NCBI RefSeq assembly: GCF_963675165.1
Contig: NC_087378.1
Location: 6,443,205-6,507,204 of the forward strand
Reading direction: 5' to 3'
Origin: Halichondria panicea
Lineage: Eukaryota; Porifera; Demospongiae; Suberitida; Halichondriidae
Length of the DNA: 64,000 nt
Each line of letters begins with the position of its first letter. Position 1 is the stretch's first letter. The notes beneath the pieces are model-generated. The model saw only the letters and a list, made by a program, of their open reading frames with translations, did no database searches and was not told where the DNA came from. Below are positions 47,650 to 60,139 of the stretch, in pieces. A program made the translations under genes and the position numbers.

Positions 47650-50195
47650 TTCATGGAAGTAGTAAAACGTTCTCGGGTGGAGGGTGTGAGTCTGCAGGCA
47701 GCCAGGGAAGGAGACATCATCGTGGGGGGAACTCTGGTGGTCACTGCCTATATACTCCACCAGGAAGATAGCTGGGGAAGATGAGCTCATTGTAGGCCTA
47801 TGCTATCAAGTTACCTATACATGTACTCAACTAGCTACTTGTGTTTGTCAAGTGGGTGATAGCATAGTTTTGGTTCATCTGTTGTGATACGTATATGTAA
47901 TGCACATTTTTAATCCCACCTCTTTCAGACTCTGCATGTGGCTGTAGACCACATTGAGCGTGGTAGAGCTCCTGCACTGACTGCTGACAGACACACAAAC
48001 ACACTACCGTATACCTCGCTTACGCATGCGCACCGAGGCATAACTACTATTAGGGTTATGCTGATAAGGCAACACTGATATGGGATCACTGTTATAGCAC
48101 CATATAATTTGTTTTGTGTACATAGTCTTATAGAACGTGTGGTAGTATTTCCTTATTGTTGCCCAGTGAGTGGGCAGATCAAAGCAATCCAGTGGTCTGT
48201 ATATGGCATGTTGCATCACTGCCATAGCAACCATATATTGCACTGCACTGGGATTATATGCATTTGCACTGTGTGTAAATCAATAGATTTTGAGAAAGAT
48301 ACTTCTGGGACTTATGCCCCACCCTTCCACCCAATAACTCATTTGGTCCCTTTTATATAATTATGCTACTACCTTCATTAACAACAAAGAATTTACTATG
48401 GAATTCATGAATACACTAAAAACATTCCGGGAAAAAACTTGACCAATCAAAAGAGTTTGACGTCGTTGGGCAACAAGTTAGTTATTGCCCAGCATGAGTG
48501 CAACATGCCATATATTGCACCGGAGCAACATGGCACGAGGGCCAGCTGCAGTTCTAAAAACTGTATGTAGTATATTGACCTGACTTTGTTGTCCATATAC
48601 TATACACTGTACTTATCCAATGCTATCACACACACACACACACACACAGTTCGTATTCACATCTCTATGCCTTTATACCCACTTCCCCCGTGTGACCCTC
48701 CCCCCAATGCTGTGGCCATTTTCAACAGCTGAAGCCCTATTAGCGGCATGGGGCTGCTTACCTGAGCGTTACAGAGTCAGTTACATCAATAGGGGCTCCA
48801 AAGTGTGTGCTTCCTACCCCCAGAATATCTGATGATGAAATAAAAAAAGGTGAGATCTAGGTGTGGTTGTTATATTTTGTTAGGACTTCACAACTTGAAT
48901 TAGGAAGGCACACGATTCATTCTGTAGGCTAAACTTTTAATTATTATTGCCAGGGACAACTTTTGGGAAATTTAGTACATACTGATCATACCACCCCACC
49001 CCCTCCAGAATGCTGGCTCCCTTAATAGACAGTGCATATGACTATGTGTGGTGTTTCTGTTTATTGCTAGTCATAAACTGGGAAATCCCACTTTCGATGC
49101 ATTCTGTAGGCTAAGCTCTTGTTGTTAACCAAATTTTAATCAGTGTATAATGATCACTACCCCCCTCCAGAGTGCTAGCTATCGTCACCAAGGGAGGTTC
49201 CTGATGGTGTGCTTCCATCACAAGAAGAGTGGGGCAGTGTTGATCAAATGTGGGCAGCCACTGGTGGGGCCGACCAGTAAGAGGTGTCGAGAAGATGTGA
49301 GTATTCTCAACGCTTGTCTCCCTGGACTCAGCAAAGGGAAGGTCATGGACATACGCTCCCAGTCCATCGCACAGCATCACATGAGTAAAGGTACAGGGTT
49401 TTGCAGAATCTTTGCAACCTCAACCCTATTGTTGCTGTTGTAAAGATTCTGCAAAACGCTGTATACCTTGTGTGTAAATGCCTATTTTAGGAAAAGCTGC
49501 AACAACAAGAGACTGTCATCGATGTGAGAAGAGAGATGTACCTTACAATACAATGATAGAGTGAGTACGATGCCGGTTGAGCTTCGCCCTACTGAGGGCA
49601 TGCATCCATTATCATAATGGCAATTAGGGGTGCCAGGTCATCAAGAAACAGACCAGCTAAGGATGTACTTCTTGAGCCAATCAAGGTCCAAGTTGTCGAG
49701 GGACACCTAGGACGTAACTAACTGTTTTTTATTAAACCTTTTTACTTTCACTTGTTTTGTATTATACAGGACCAACTTTGCATAAACTATATTGTCGGAC
49801 CCTTCATATGCGCATAAGCTTATCACCAACCTAAAAAAAATGAAGCCAAGTGGAACGAATATATAACCTCACTTTGTTCGTGATACCTATCAAAAGTGTA
49901 TGGTTACTGAACTCCAGGGAGAACTTATTTTCACGTTTTAAGTCAATTGTTATCTGCTGTCCAGGAGGAGGGACTGAGATCCCCTCCCACTACCCCCAGT
50001 GGAGAATGGAGTACGCTAAACTAGACAGTCTTATCCTATTAGACTCTCTGACACACCTCCACACAGCATGAACTTGTGGTGATCCTATAGCTTGTCTAAC
50101 AGCTCAAGCAGGTTCGGTTGACTGGAATCATCGGGGTGGCTATAAAACATGTCTCCAAATTGATGAGTGCTGTCAAGGCTGTCTCCCTGGCCAGG
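47650..50195 (+). pseudogene. MTMR9-like pseudogene, copy C
   Basis: Exon 1 (from about 47650) reads MEVVKRSRVEGVSLQAAREG and DIIVGGTLVVTA, then a small deletion shifts the frame. Exon 2 stops after about 57 bases (47930-47986): HVAVDHIERGRAPALTA is followed by unrelated sequence starting CAGACACACAAACACACTAC. Exon 3 (48650-48849) and exon 4 (49171-49390) are recognisable (VSYINRGSKVCASYP; FHHKKSGAVLIKCGQPLVGP; KGKVMDIRSQSIAQHHMSKG). Exon 5 (49965-50195) gives HYPQWRMEYAKLDSLIL and, out of frame, LESSGWL and KHVSKLMSAVKAVSLAR, matching the helical region after the PQW motif. It is the longest of the four copies but cannot be read through. Confidence 0.8.
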
Positions 50196-51319
50196 GTGAG
50201 TGTAAAAGCTGGAATGCGGAATGGAATGGAATATGGAACGGAATATAGAATGAAAAACTTAGTAATAAAAGAGAGCTGCAGCTGATGGTGCTCTGTATTT
50301 TTTTAGTGTAGTATGGCTTAAATACTTGTAAAAGTGTTACAGAAGCCTTTTATAAATACACGGTTAATTTTATGAGGAGTAAAAAAGTAGACTATGATAG
50401 TAGACATTAAACATTAAAAATTCTGGGATAGTATCCCAGGATTGTTAATTGTTTAATAACATACAAATTACATATACAGTGTCTAACCTTAGCCAAGTAT
50501 AATTATGCTGTGCCCAAAACAAGGTGGAGTGTGAAGTGTATATAGCTATAGAACACTCTACCTTTCTTTTATCTGAATGTCTAAAAAGTTTTGGCCCTTG
50601 GTGAAACTTTAAACAATTTGTGCGTGCTGAAGAGACACACTGACCAAGCATTTTGCCATTGATTTCCACACACATTGGGTTGTGAAGTGAGCAAAATTCC
50701 ACATTTATATACTCTCAGCAAAAAAACTGCCACTGTGCAACAGTGTGTGCAAGTTGTTGATCCTCTAAACAGGGTAACTGGGTGTCATGTGATGATTTAA
50801 TAATACAGCCAGCAGCATGCTATATCTTTTGGAGCATGTGATTTGCAATGGATATTCAAGTGCAAAGTAGATCTATCTTTATAGTGACCTAGCGCTTTGA
50901 GAATAATTTCTCCATAATAACATAAAAGATGGTCAGTGTGTCTCTTCAACACGCACAAATTGTTTAAAGTTTCACCAAGGGCCAAAACTTTTCAGGCAGG
51001 CAAATAGAAAAAAGGTATAGCTTTGGAGTGTCCTATAGCTATATACATTTCACACTTCGCCTTGTTTTGGGCACAGAATAATTACTTCGCAAAGGGTATA
51101 GACACGTATGTGTAGTATATCTCAGAATTTTTTAACGTTGCTACTGAGTAGTCTACTCCTCATAAATAATTAGCTGTGTCTATAAAAAGCTTCTGTAACA
51201 CTATTTAATTCATACTACACTACAGAGCACCATCAGCAGCTCTCTTTTTATTACTAAATTTGTCATTCCATATTCCGTTCCATATTCCATTCCATTCCGC
51301 ATTCCAGCTTTTACTCGCC
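50191..51319. mobile_element. Foldback element, about 1.1 kb
   Basis: The ends are GGGTGAGTGTAAAAGCTGGA and its near reverse complement (TCCAGCTTTTACTCGCCC), followed inward by inverted GGAATGGAATAT-type repeats, GAGAGCTGCAGCTGATGGTG and a CACTTGGTGAAACTTTAAAC-type block. On the left it abuts MTMR9 copy C exon 5; on the right it abuts the 5' part of a LINE ORF2. No transposase frame is seen. Confidence 0.7.
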
Positions 51320-52125
51320 CATAATATCACTACACAACCCGTATACGTTTCTACTAGACAAACAACATCTGGGCAGTGGGTAGCACAAATAGCCCTTAAT
51401 TCATCTAGTTTAGGTAATAAGCTTCTACAATTGAAATAAATAACAGAGAAACACATGTCATATAAGAACAGTCCTGTTTATACCCTGAGAGTTTGCACCC
51501 TCCACGTTACATGTATGTTGATTGCCTAAATCTGCCCTAAAAAAGTACTAGCCTGCGATGAGCGATTACTTGCACTCTTTGATTCTTCGTTCTGAGCGTC
51601 AATAATGTTATTCTCTTCATGGAATTTTCTCCACTCCTGCTTGTATACTTCCTGAGTCAGTAGCTGGTTCGTTGCTTCCTCCATATCAAGTGATTCAGTT
51701 GGATTATTGTATCGTAACAGGGGTTCCAATTTCCATTTTGTTTGGACTTCAATTTGCAACCAGCTCTCGTCCAGCAACTTGAGTGTAGTCTCATTCCCGC
51801 GAATAACAAACCACCACTTAGTGTTTTTACCTTCTTGACTCTAAGTCTTATATTTCCGTTTGACACATAGAGAATCTAAGTCAACAGCAGGAATAGATCT
51901 AATTGATTCTGCTACCTTAGACTGGGTTACAGATCTTCTAGTACCCCAAGCTTTTCTTGAACCTTCAATTAGATCTATAACTTTAGATCTGTATGTTTGA
52001 TTGGGAACATCATCAGGTCTCTTGCTAGCTAGAGATTTTATTGGGCTGCTGTCTTTGGATGTTGAAACTCTTCTTAATTGCATCAGCATATGTCGAGCTT
52101 TGGCTTTGCATTAGACATGAGACAT
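51320..52125 (-). mobile_element. LINE 5' part: ORF1 copy 2 plus start of ORF2
   Basis: On the minus strand, ORF1 starts at ATG 52089 (MLMQLRRVSTSKDSSPIKSL) and runs to 51526, with a 6-base insertion near 51845 that adds a stop. About 70 bases later ORF2 begins (51456: MCFSVIYFNCRSLLPKLDEL, then CPDVVCLVET), the start of the APE endonuclease. It is cut at 51320 by the foldback element. Its missing 3' continuation matches what is present at 39720-42299. Confidence 0.7.
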
Positions 52126-52393
52126 GCATGCATGCATGTGCTTTGTGGCAAACTAGAGATTGATCATCTCAATAAGACTATGCAATAATTATAGCTTTTT
52201 TGCAATCCACATTATTAATGATAACATTTGCTGTAAAATTAGTGTACCAATAAAGACATGCCTCAATTTACAATCAGCTTCATGAACTTTCACTGCAGTT
52301 TTTCATACAGCAAATTACTAGTTTATAGCTAAGCCTATATATTATATACCATGTTCTTAAAGTTCTTAGATGTGGTTCAGTAGATTGCGACTC

Positions 52394-55300
52394 CTAATAA
52401 TGCCTCTTCCTACATGATGGAGTGCGTCCAGACCAGTAACCGTTACCCTGGCAAAATCGGACTGCATAACCACTCAGCTGGTAGCCATTAAAACAGCCGT
52501 AGAATGCTTTGGAACCAGGTGTAGTGGTCCAGAACTTGACAAGTCCGTAGCTTGGCTTGGGTGGACGGTCACACTCCACACCTGCATGCACATATTGTAT
52601 ATAGTACAGATTATTTGTATCAGGAGTGCATAAATATGAATATTCGTGCACTCCTGTTTGTATACACCGAGGGTTCATAATAGGCAGGCATGTAAATATT
52701 GCTGTGCCTCCATGTAATCAAAAGTAGCTAATTTTGGAAATGTTAGAATCATGCATGGTAGAATGATGGTCAAATTAAAAATCGCCATATGCATACATAA
52801 TCATACATGTACTAAAATTGCCTCATTTTGCCATATAAAATCGCTATACAGTATCTTGTGACGAATTTACATGCACTAGAACTATAACATACTGATATAA
52901 TAAATCGTAGTAAACCTACGTACGTTTACAAGTAGGTGCTTTTCCAGACCATTCTCCGTTGGCCTGGCACTTCCTCCAAGCCGTTCCAAACGACTTGAAT
53001 CCATGGTTACAGGAATATTCGGCAGTAGAGGACGGAGTTAGATCAGTGACTGTCACCTGACCATCCTCAGGGTCATCCAGCTTAGGACAGATGATAGCTG
53101 AAACAAAATGAGCAAATGGCATGTGATGTGAGCATTGGTATCTATAGTTGATTCGATTGCAAAAGAAGTCACACCTTTGCAGATAGGTGCCTCCCTAGTC
53201 CAGCTGCCATAATTCTGACAGAGTCTCTTGCTGGATCCCACCAACTTGAATCCATCGTCACAAGTGTACTTTGCTATGGTTCCTGGCAGATTGTCTCCAT
53301 CATCCACAGATCCGTTCTCTGGATCCTTCAATGCAGGGCATTCGATATCTGTACAATATGTTTCATAACATATCCAGTTATTAATGCATTCCGTAAAGCA
53401 ATTGTAGTCTTACGTTTGTTGCAGATAGGTACCTCCCTAGTCCAGCTACCGTAATTCTGACAGAGTCTATGGCTGGATCCCACCAACTTGAATCCATAGT
53501 CACAGGTGTACTTTGCTATGGTTCCTGGCAGATTGTCTCCATCATCCACAGATCCGTTCTCTGGATCCTTCAATACAGGGCATTCGATATCTGTACAATA
53601 TGTTTCATAACATATCCAGTTATTAATGCATTCCGTAAAGCAATTGTAGTCTTACGTTTGTTGCAGATAGGTACCTCCCTAGTCCAGCTACCGTAATTCT
53701 GACAGAGTCTATGGCTGGATCCCACCAACTTGAATCCATAGTCACAGGTGTACTTTGCTATGGTTCCTGGCAGATTGTCTCCATCATCCACAGATCCGTT
53801 CTCTGGATCCTTCAATGCAGGGCATTCGATCTCTGTACGATATGTTTCATAACATATCCAGTTATTACCGTAAAGCAATTGTAGTCTTACGTTCGCAGAC
53901 AGGTGCCTCCCTAGTCCAGCTGCCGTAATTCTGACAGAGTCTCTTGCTAGATCCCACCAACTTGAATCCATAATCACAGGTGTACTTTGCTATGGTTCCT
54001 GGCAGATTGTCTCCATCATCCACAGATCCGTTCTCTGGATCCTTCAATGCAGGGCATTCGATCTCTGTACGATGTGTTTCATAACATATCCAATTATTCC
54101 GTATTAGTCTTACGTTCGCAGATAGGTACTTCCCCAGCCCAGCTACCATAATTCTGACAGAGTCTCTTGCTGGATCCCACCAACTTGAATCCATAGTAAC
54201 AGGTGTACTTTGCTATGGTTCCTGGCAGATTGTCTCCATCATCCACAGATCCGTTCTCTGGAGCCTTCAATGCAGGGCATTCGATCTCTGTACGATATGC
54301 TTTATAACATATCGAGTTATTAAGCAATTGTAGTCTTACGTTTGCAGATAGGTGCTTCCCCAGCCCAGCTGCCGTACTTCTGACAGAGTCTCTTGTTGGA
54401 TCCCACCAATCTGAATCCGTAGTAGTCACAGGTGTATTTTGCTATGGTTCCTGGCAGATTGTCTCCATCATCCACAGATCCGTTCTCTGGAGCCTTCAAT
54501 ACAGGGCATTCGATCTCTGTGCGATAATTATGTTTTATAACACATCCAGTTATTAAGCAATTGTAGTCTTACGTTCGCAGATAGGTGCCTCCCCAGCCCA
54601 GCTGCCGTAATTCTGACAGAGTCTCTTGCTGGATCCTACCAACTTGAATCCATAGTCACAAGTGTACTTTGCTATGGTTCCTGGCAGATTGTCTCCATCA
54701 TCCACAGATCCGTTCTCTGGAGCCTTCAATGCAGGGCATTCGATCTCTGTACGATATGTTTCATAACACATGCAGTAAAGCAATTGTAGTCTTACGTTCG
54801 CAGATAGGTGCCTCTCCAGCCCAGCTGCCATAATTCTGACAGAGTCTCTTGCTGGATCCCACCAACTTGAATCCATAGTCACAGGTGTACTTTGCTATGG
54901 TTCCTGGCAGATTGTCTCCATCATCCACAGATCCGTTCTCTGGAGCCTTCAATGCAGGGCATCCGATCTCTGTACGATACGTTTTATAACACATCCAGTT
55001 ATTAGACAATTGTAGTCTTACGTTCGCAGATAGGTGCCTCCCCAGCCCAGTTGCCATAATTCTGACAGAGTCTCTTGCTGGATCCCACCAACTTGAATCC
55101 ATAGTCACAGGTGTACTTTGCTATGGTTCCTGGCAGATTGTCTCCATCATCCACAGAGCCGTTCTCTGGAGCCTTCAATACAGGGCATTCGATCTCTGTA
55201 CGATATGTTTCATAACACATGCAGTAAAGCAATTGTAGTCTTACGTTCGCAGATAGGTGCCTCTCCAGCCCAGCTGCCATAATTCTGACAGAGTCTCTTG

Positions 55301-58300
55301 CTGGATCCCACCAACTTGAATCCATAGTCACAGGTGTACTTTGCTATGGTTCCTGGCAGATTGTCTCCATCATCCACAGATCCGTTCTCTGGAGCCTTCA
55401 ATGCAGGGCATTCGATCTCTGTACGATATGTTTTAAACATATTGAGTTATTAAGCAATTGTAGTCTTACGTTCGCAGATAGGTGCCTCCCCAGCCCAGCT
55501 GCCGTACTTCTGACAGAGTCTCTTGTTGGATCCCACCAATCTGAATCCGTAGTAGTCACAGGTGTATTTTGCTATGGTTCCTGGCAGATTGTCTCCATCA
55601 TCCACAGATCCGTTCTCTGGAGCCTTCAATACAGGGCATTCGATCTCTGTGCGATATGTTTTATAACACATCCAGTTATTAAGCAATTGTAGTCTTACGT
55701 TCGCAGATAGGTGCCTCCCCAGCCCAGCTGCCGTAATTCTGACAGAGTCTCTTGTTGGATCCCACCAACTTGAATCCATAGTCACAGGTGTACTTTGCTA
55801 TGGTTCCTGGCAGATTGTCTCCATCATCCACAGATCCGTTCTCTGGAGCCTTCAATGCAGGGCATTCGATCTCTGTATGATATGTTTTATAACACATCCA
55901 GTTATTAAGCAATTGTAGTCTTACGTTCGCAGATAGGTGCCTCCCCAGCCCAGCTGCCATAATTCTGACAGAGTCTCTTGCTGGATCCTACCAACTTGAA
56001 TCCATAGTCACAAGTGTACTTTGCTATGGTTCCTGGCAGATTGTCTCCATCATCCACAGATCCGTTCTCTGGAGCCTTCAATGCAGGGCATTCGATCTCT
56101 GTACAATATGTTTCATAACACATGCAGTAAAGCAATTGTAGTCTTACGTTCGCAGATAGGTGCCTCTCCAGCCCAGCTGCCATAATTCTGACAGAGTCTC
56201 TTGCTGGATCCCACCAACTTGAATCCATAGTCACAGGTATACTTTGCTATGGTTCCTGGCAGATTGTCTCCATCATCCACAGATCCGTTCTCTGGAGCCT
56301 TCAATGCAGGGCATTCGATCTCTGTACGATATGTTTTAAACATATTGAGTTATTAAGCAATTGTAGTCTTACGTTCGCAGATAGGTGCCTCCCCAGCCCA
56401 GCTGCCGTACTTCTGACAGAGTCTCTTGTTGGATCCCACCAATCTGAATCCGTAGTAGTCACAGGTGTATTTTGCTATGGTTCCTGGCAGATTGTCTCCA
56501 TCATCCACAGATCCGTTCTCTGGAGCCTTCAATGCAGGGCATTCGATCTCTGTACAATATGTTTCATAACACATGCAGTAAAGCAATTGTAGTCTTACGT
56601 TCGCAGATAGGTGCCTCTCCAGCCCAGCTGCCATAATTCTGACAGAGTCTCTTGCTGGATCCCACCAACTTGAATCCATAGTCACAGGTGTACTTTGCTA
56701 TGGTTCCTGGCAGATTGTCTCCATCATCCACAGATCCGTTCTCTGGAGCCTTCAATGCAGGGCATTCGATCTCTGTATGATATGTTTTATAACACATCCA
56801 GTTATTAGACAATTGTAGTCTTACGTTCGCAAATAGGTGCCTCCCCAGCCCAGTTGCCATAATTCTGACAGAGTCTCTTGCTGGATCCCACCAACTTGAA
56901 TCCATAGTCACAGGTGTACTTTGCTATGGTTCCTGGCAGATTGTCTCCATCATCCACAGATCCGTTCTCTGGATCCTTCAATACAGGGCATTCGATCTCT
57001 GTATGATATGTTTCATAACACATGCAGTAAAGCAATTGTAGTCTTACGTTCGCAGATAGGTGCCTCTCCAGCCCAGCTGCCATAATTCTGACAGAGTCTC
57101 TTGCTGGATCCCACCAACTTGAATCCATAGTCACAGGTGTACTTTGCTATGGTTCCTGGCAGATTGTCTCCATCATCCACAGATCCGTTCTCTGGAGCCT
57201 TCAATGTAGGGCATTCGATCTCTGTACGATATGTTTTAAACATATCGAGTTATTAAGCAATTGTAGTCTTACGTTCGCAGATAGGTGCCTCCCCAGCCCA
57301 GCTGCCGTAATTCTGACAGAGTCTCTTGTTGGATCCCACCAACTTGAATCCATAGTCACAGGTGTACTTTGCTATGGTTCCTGGAAGATTGTCTCCATCA
57401 TCCACAGAGCCGTTCTCTGGATCCTTCAATGCAGGGCATTCCATCTCTGTATAATATGTTTCACAACACATCTGATTATTATTCCTTTCCGTAAACCAAT
57501 TGTGGTCTTACGTTCGCAGATAGGTGCCTCCCCAGCCCAGCTGCCATAATTCTGACAGAGTCTCTTGCTGGATCCCACCAACTTGAATCCATAGTCACAG
57601 GTGTACTTTGCTATGGTTCCTGGCATATTGTCTCCATCATCCACAGATCCATTCTCTGGATCCTCAAGATTAGGGCATTTGATTGCTGCAAAATCGTTCT
57701 GCTCATGACAACGTAAATCTTATACTGTGTAACATACATATACAAGTTGGGGCTTTTCCACTCCATGTACTATCCAGCTGACATTTTCTAGAACTCTGTC
57801 CACTTGTTTCAAAACCATCGTTACAGGTGTACACTGCCTTGGTTCCGGCACGATTGTTACCATCATTCACAGCACCATATGCAGGGGGAGTCAGTTTGGG
57901 GCAGAAGATTGCTGTATCAAGAACCAAAAATATGATCTTTCACTGTTACAATTATTTTCACAATAGAAACAACCACTCACGTTTACAAACAGGTGGAACA
58001 CTGGACCATTTCCCGTTGAGCTGGCATTTTACCGTAGAGCTGCCCACAAGGGTGAAACGTCTGCCACAGGTATAGGTCGCCTTTGATCCAGGTGTATTTC
58101 CAGTCACATCTACATCTCCATATCGGGGATCGATAAGGTCAGGACACGTGATACCTGCATAGAATGTAGCAGTTTTGGTTTATTAATGATTGCCCGTAAA
58201 TTTACTTAGTAACTCACGCTTGCCACAAACTGGAGTGTCAAACTTCCACACTGCCTTTCTTAGGCTCCGGCTGTAGATACATTTGGTAAAACTGTAACCT

Positions 58301-58482
58301 TTCAGCAAAAAGCCATCTCTGCAAGAGAACCTAACAACTGTTCCGATTGAGTAGAAGTTTTTCTGAGGGTAGAAACTTCCGTAACTTGGAGCATCAGGGG
58401 GGCCGCAGGGAGAAAGGTAGGTAGCGGAGCTCAGATACACACAGGACAGCACAACTGCAATCAACATCATAATGGACGCCAT
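52394..58482 (-). CDS. CCP gene G: secreted protein with 25 CCP domains
   Basis: CDS exons are 58218-58482, 57981-58154, 57738-57911, 57512-57685, 57273-57446, 57048-57221, 56825-56998, 56599-56772, 56373-56549, 56148-56321, 55925-56098, 55699-55872, 55470-55646, 55245-55418, 55022-55195, 54796-54969, 54573-54746, 54340-54516, 54114-54287, 53891-54064, 53656-53832, 53414-53590, 53175-53348, 52924-53097 and 52394-52581, giving 1489 residues. It has the D-type signal peptide and first domain (TYLSPCGPPDAPSYGSF), then CPDLIDPRYGDVDVTG, CPKLTPPAYGAVNDG, twenty CPALKAPENGSVDDG-type domains, CPKLDDPEDGQVTVTD and VECDRPPKPSYG. Three exons carry an extra Tyr codon (YYGF), two an extra Asn codon near the end. 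All donors and acceptors are intact. It is the longest gene of the array. No anchor is seen. Confidence 0.87.
55022..57511 (-). repeat. Higher-order exon repeat of about 900 bases in gene G
   Basis: Exon ends at 55022, 55245, 55470 and 55699 recur at +903 (55925, 56148, 56373, 56602 expected, 56599 found) and again at about +900 (56825, 57048, 57273). Each unit has four CCP exons. The third exon keeps the extra Tyr codon in two units and lacks it in the third. Intron pieces are shuffled between units, so the block looks mosaic. Confidence 0.75.
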
Positions 58483-58509
58483 ATTTGCAAAAGTGATGGT
58501 CAAGTCAAT

Positions 58510-58543
58510 GTGTGTGTGTGTGTGTGAGTAGAAGACTTTTATA
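58510..58543 (-). promoter_or_regulatory. TATA box and 5'UTR (CA)n of CCP gene G
   Basis: TATAAAAG (58536-58543, minus strand) lies 54 bases before the ATG, with a (CA)n run at 58510-58526 in the short 5'UTR. Confidence 0.65.
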
Positions 58544-58649
58544 ACTTGTACAGGACAATGCCTAGTATTGTCGGAGCTGAGCTAGTGGTGTTGTGTATAC
58601 GGTCAAACTGAATGGGTTCTCACATATTGCAAACTGAGTGTCACTCTAT

Positions 58650-59170
58650 AATTATGCATTACAAAGTGTGTTTAGACTTGTGGGCATGTGCATGTGCGTG
58701 CGAGCAAGATAAAACATCAACACGTACACACTTTGCACCCTTATTTATCAGGGAAGTAACCTGACCAGAAACAGAACTACCTCTTGTTGTGGCCTTAGAT
58801 TGTGGTGTAGAATCTATATTATATTTGTAATTATCATTACAAAGTTTGTTTAGACTTGTGGGCATGTGCATGTGTGTGCGAGCAAGATAAAACATCAACA
58901 CATTTAAAACTTTGCACCCTTATATCAGGGAAGTAACCTAACCAGAAACAGAACTACCTCTTGTTGTGGCCTTAAATTGTGGTGTAGAATCTGTAGATCT
59001 ATATTAAATTTGTAATTATGCATCATTACAAAGTGTGTTTAGACTTGTGGGCATGCATGTGCGTGCGAGCAAGATAAAACATCAACACATTCAAAACCGG
59101 CAGGGAAGTAACCTGACCAGAAACAGAACTACCTCTTGTTGTGGTGGTGTAGAATCTGTAGATCTATATT
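58650..59170. repeat. Tandem repeat, three units of 140-190 bases
   Basis: Each unit holds GTTTAGACTTGTGGGCATG, GCGAGCAAGATAAAACATCA, AGGGAAGTAACCTGACCAGA and CTACCTCTTGTTGTGG. Genes D, E and F have one copy of this flank. No coding content is seen. Confidence 0.75.
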
Positions 59171-59422
59171 AGCTGTAAACATATAATTGTTGAGTATAGC
59201 TTAACCACAAAGACAGTGGACTTACCACTGTCTATAAGCTTCATCAAAGGACATATTCAATATTTAAACACGTCATAACATAAGCGCATCCAATTATTGC
59301 GATGTGCTCCAATTATTATTAACTTTTCAGTGGTACTGAACAAAAATTAATATTAATTGGTAAAATGAAGTTAGAATAGGTAATTCTGGGTTGGTGTATG
59401 CAACAATTGCAAACCTCACCAT

Positions 59423-59798
59423 TGACAGGGCCTAGGAAAACAACCCTTTTATATGGAGCAAACTAGTACTTAAGCTTCAAATTGATTACAATATCACCCA
59501 CCTTGCACCTTCCTACCCCAAAATATTTTTGGGTGAAAGGGGGGAAGTATTGACCTACCGTTTTGAGAAACCAATGTTCCAAGTTCTATCCGCATACAAG
59601 AACAGCATGAAAAAATTCAATGGCTGCCTTGTAACGGCTATAAAAAAATTTTTAGGATAAAATTTGTTTGAAAAGGTAGAGGAGATATTGAAGTTACTTC
59701 TTATGAAAGAAAAACAAAATCCTAAAACAGCTCTAAATATTTTACTTTTTAGCGTACTGAACATTATTAGTAGGATTGTTTTCCTAGGCCCTGTCACA
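59423..59798. mobile_element. Foldback element, about 0.38 kb
   Basis: The inverted ends TGACAGGGCCTAGGAAAACA and its reverse complement lie at 59423 and 59798. The two open frames inside are not recognised. It lies only in the copy next to gene G. Confidence 0.65.
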
Positions 59799-60139
59799 AA
59801 TTTAATTGTATGCTATAGACCTAGACGTACTTGTGGGGCGCGCATGTGCTTGCGAGCAAGATTAAACATTCAAAGCTTTGCCTTAGCATTGTGGTGAATA
59901 TTAAGGGTTATTATTGGGTATAGCTTGACCACAAACACTTAAAGTGCACTTACTTACCACTAGCATGCACTGTCTAAGCGCTAAGCTTCTTGATCTTCCA
60001 CTCCTAGTCCTAGATCCTATAGCCTAGTCCTCTGTCCAGCCACACCTCCCTTTTTGCCAAAAGTTTTAGGTGCAGAGTTCACGCAATTCATACTCAAAGG
60101 GCGTGGTTAATTGAGATGCGCTCCAGTTGGAAAACAGTC

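Noticed and set aside
59555-59797. Minus-strand frame starting MTGPRKTILL
   Set aside because: It spans a foldback element including its inverted end and matches no family I recognise.
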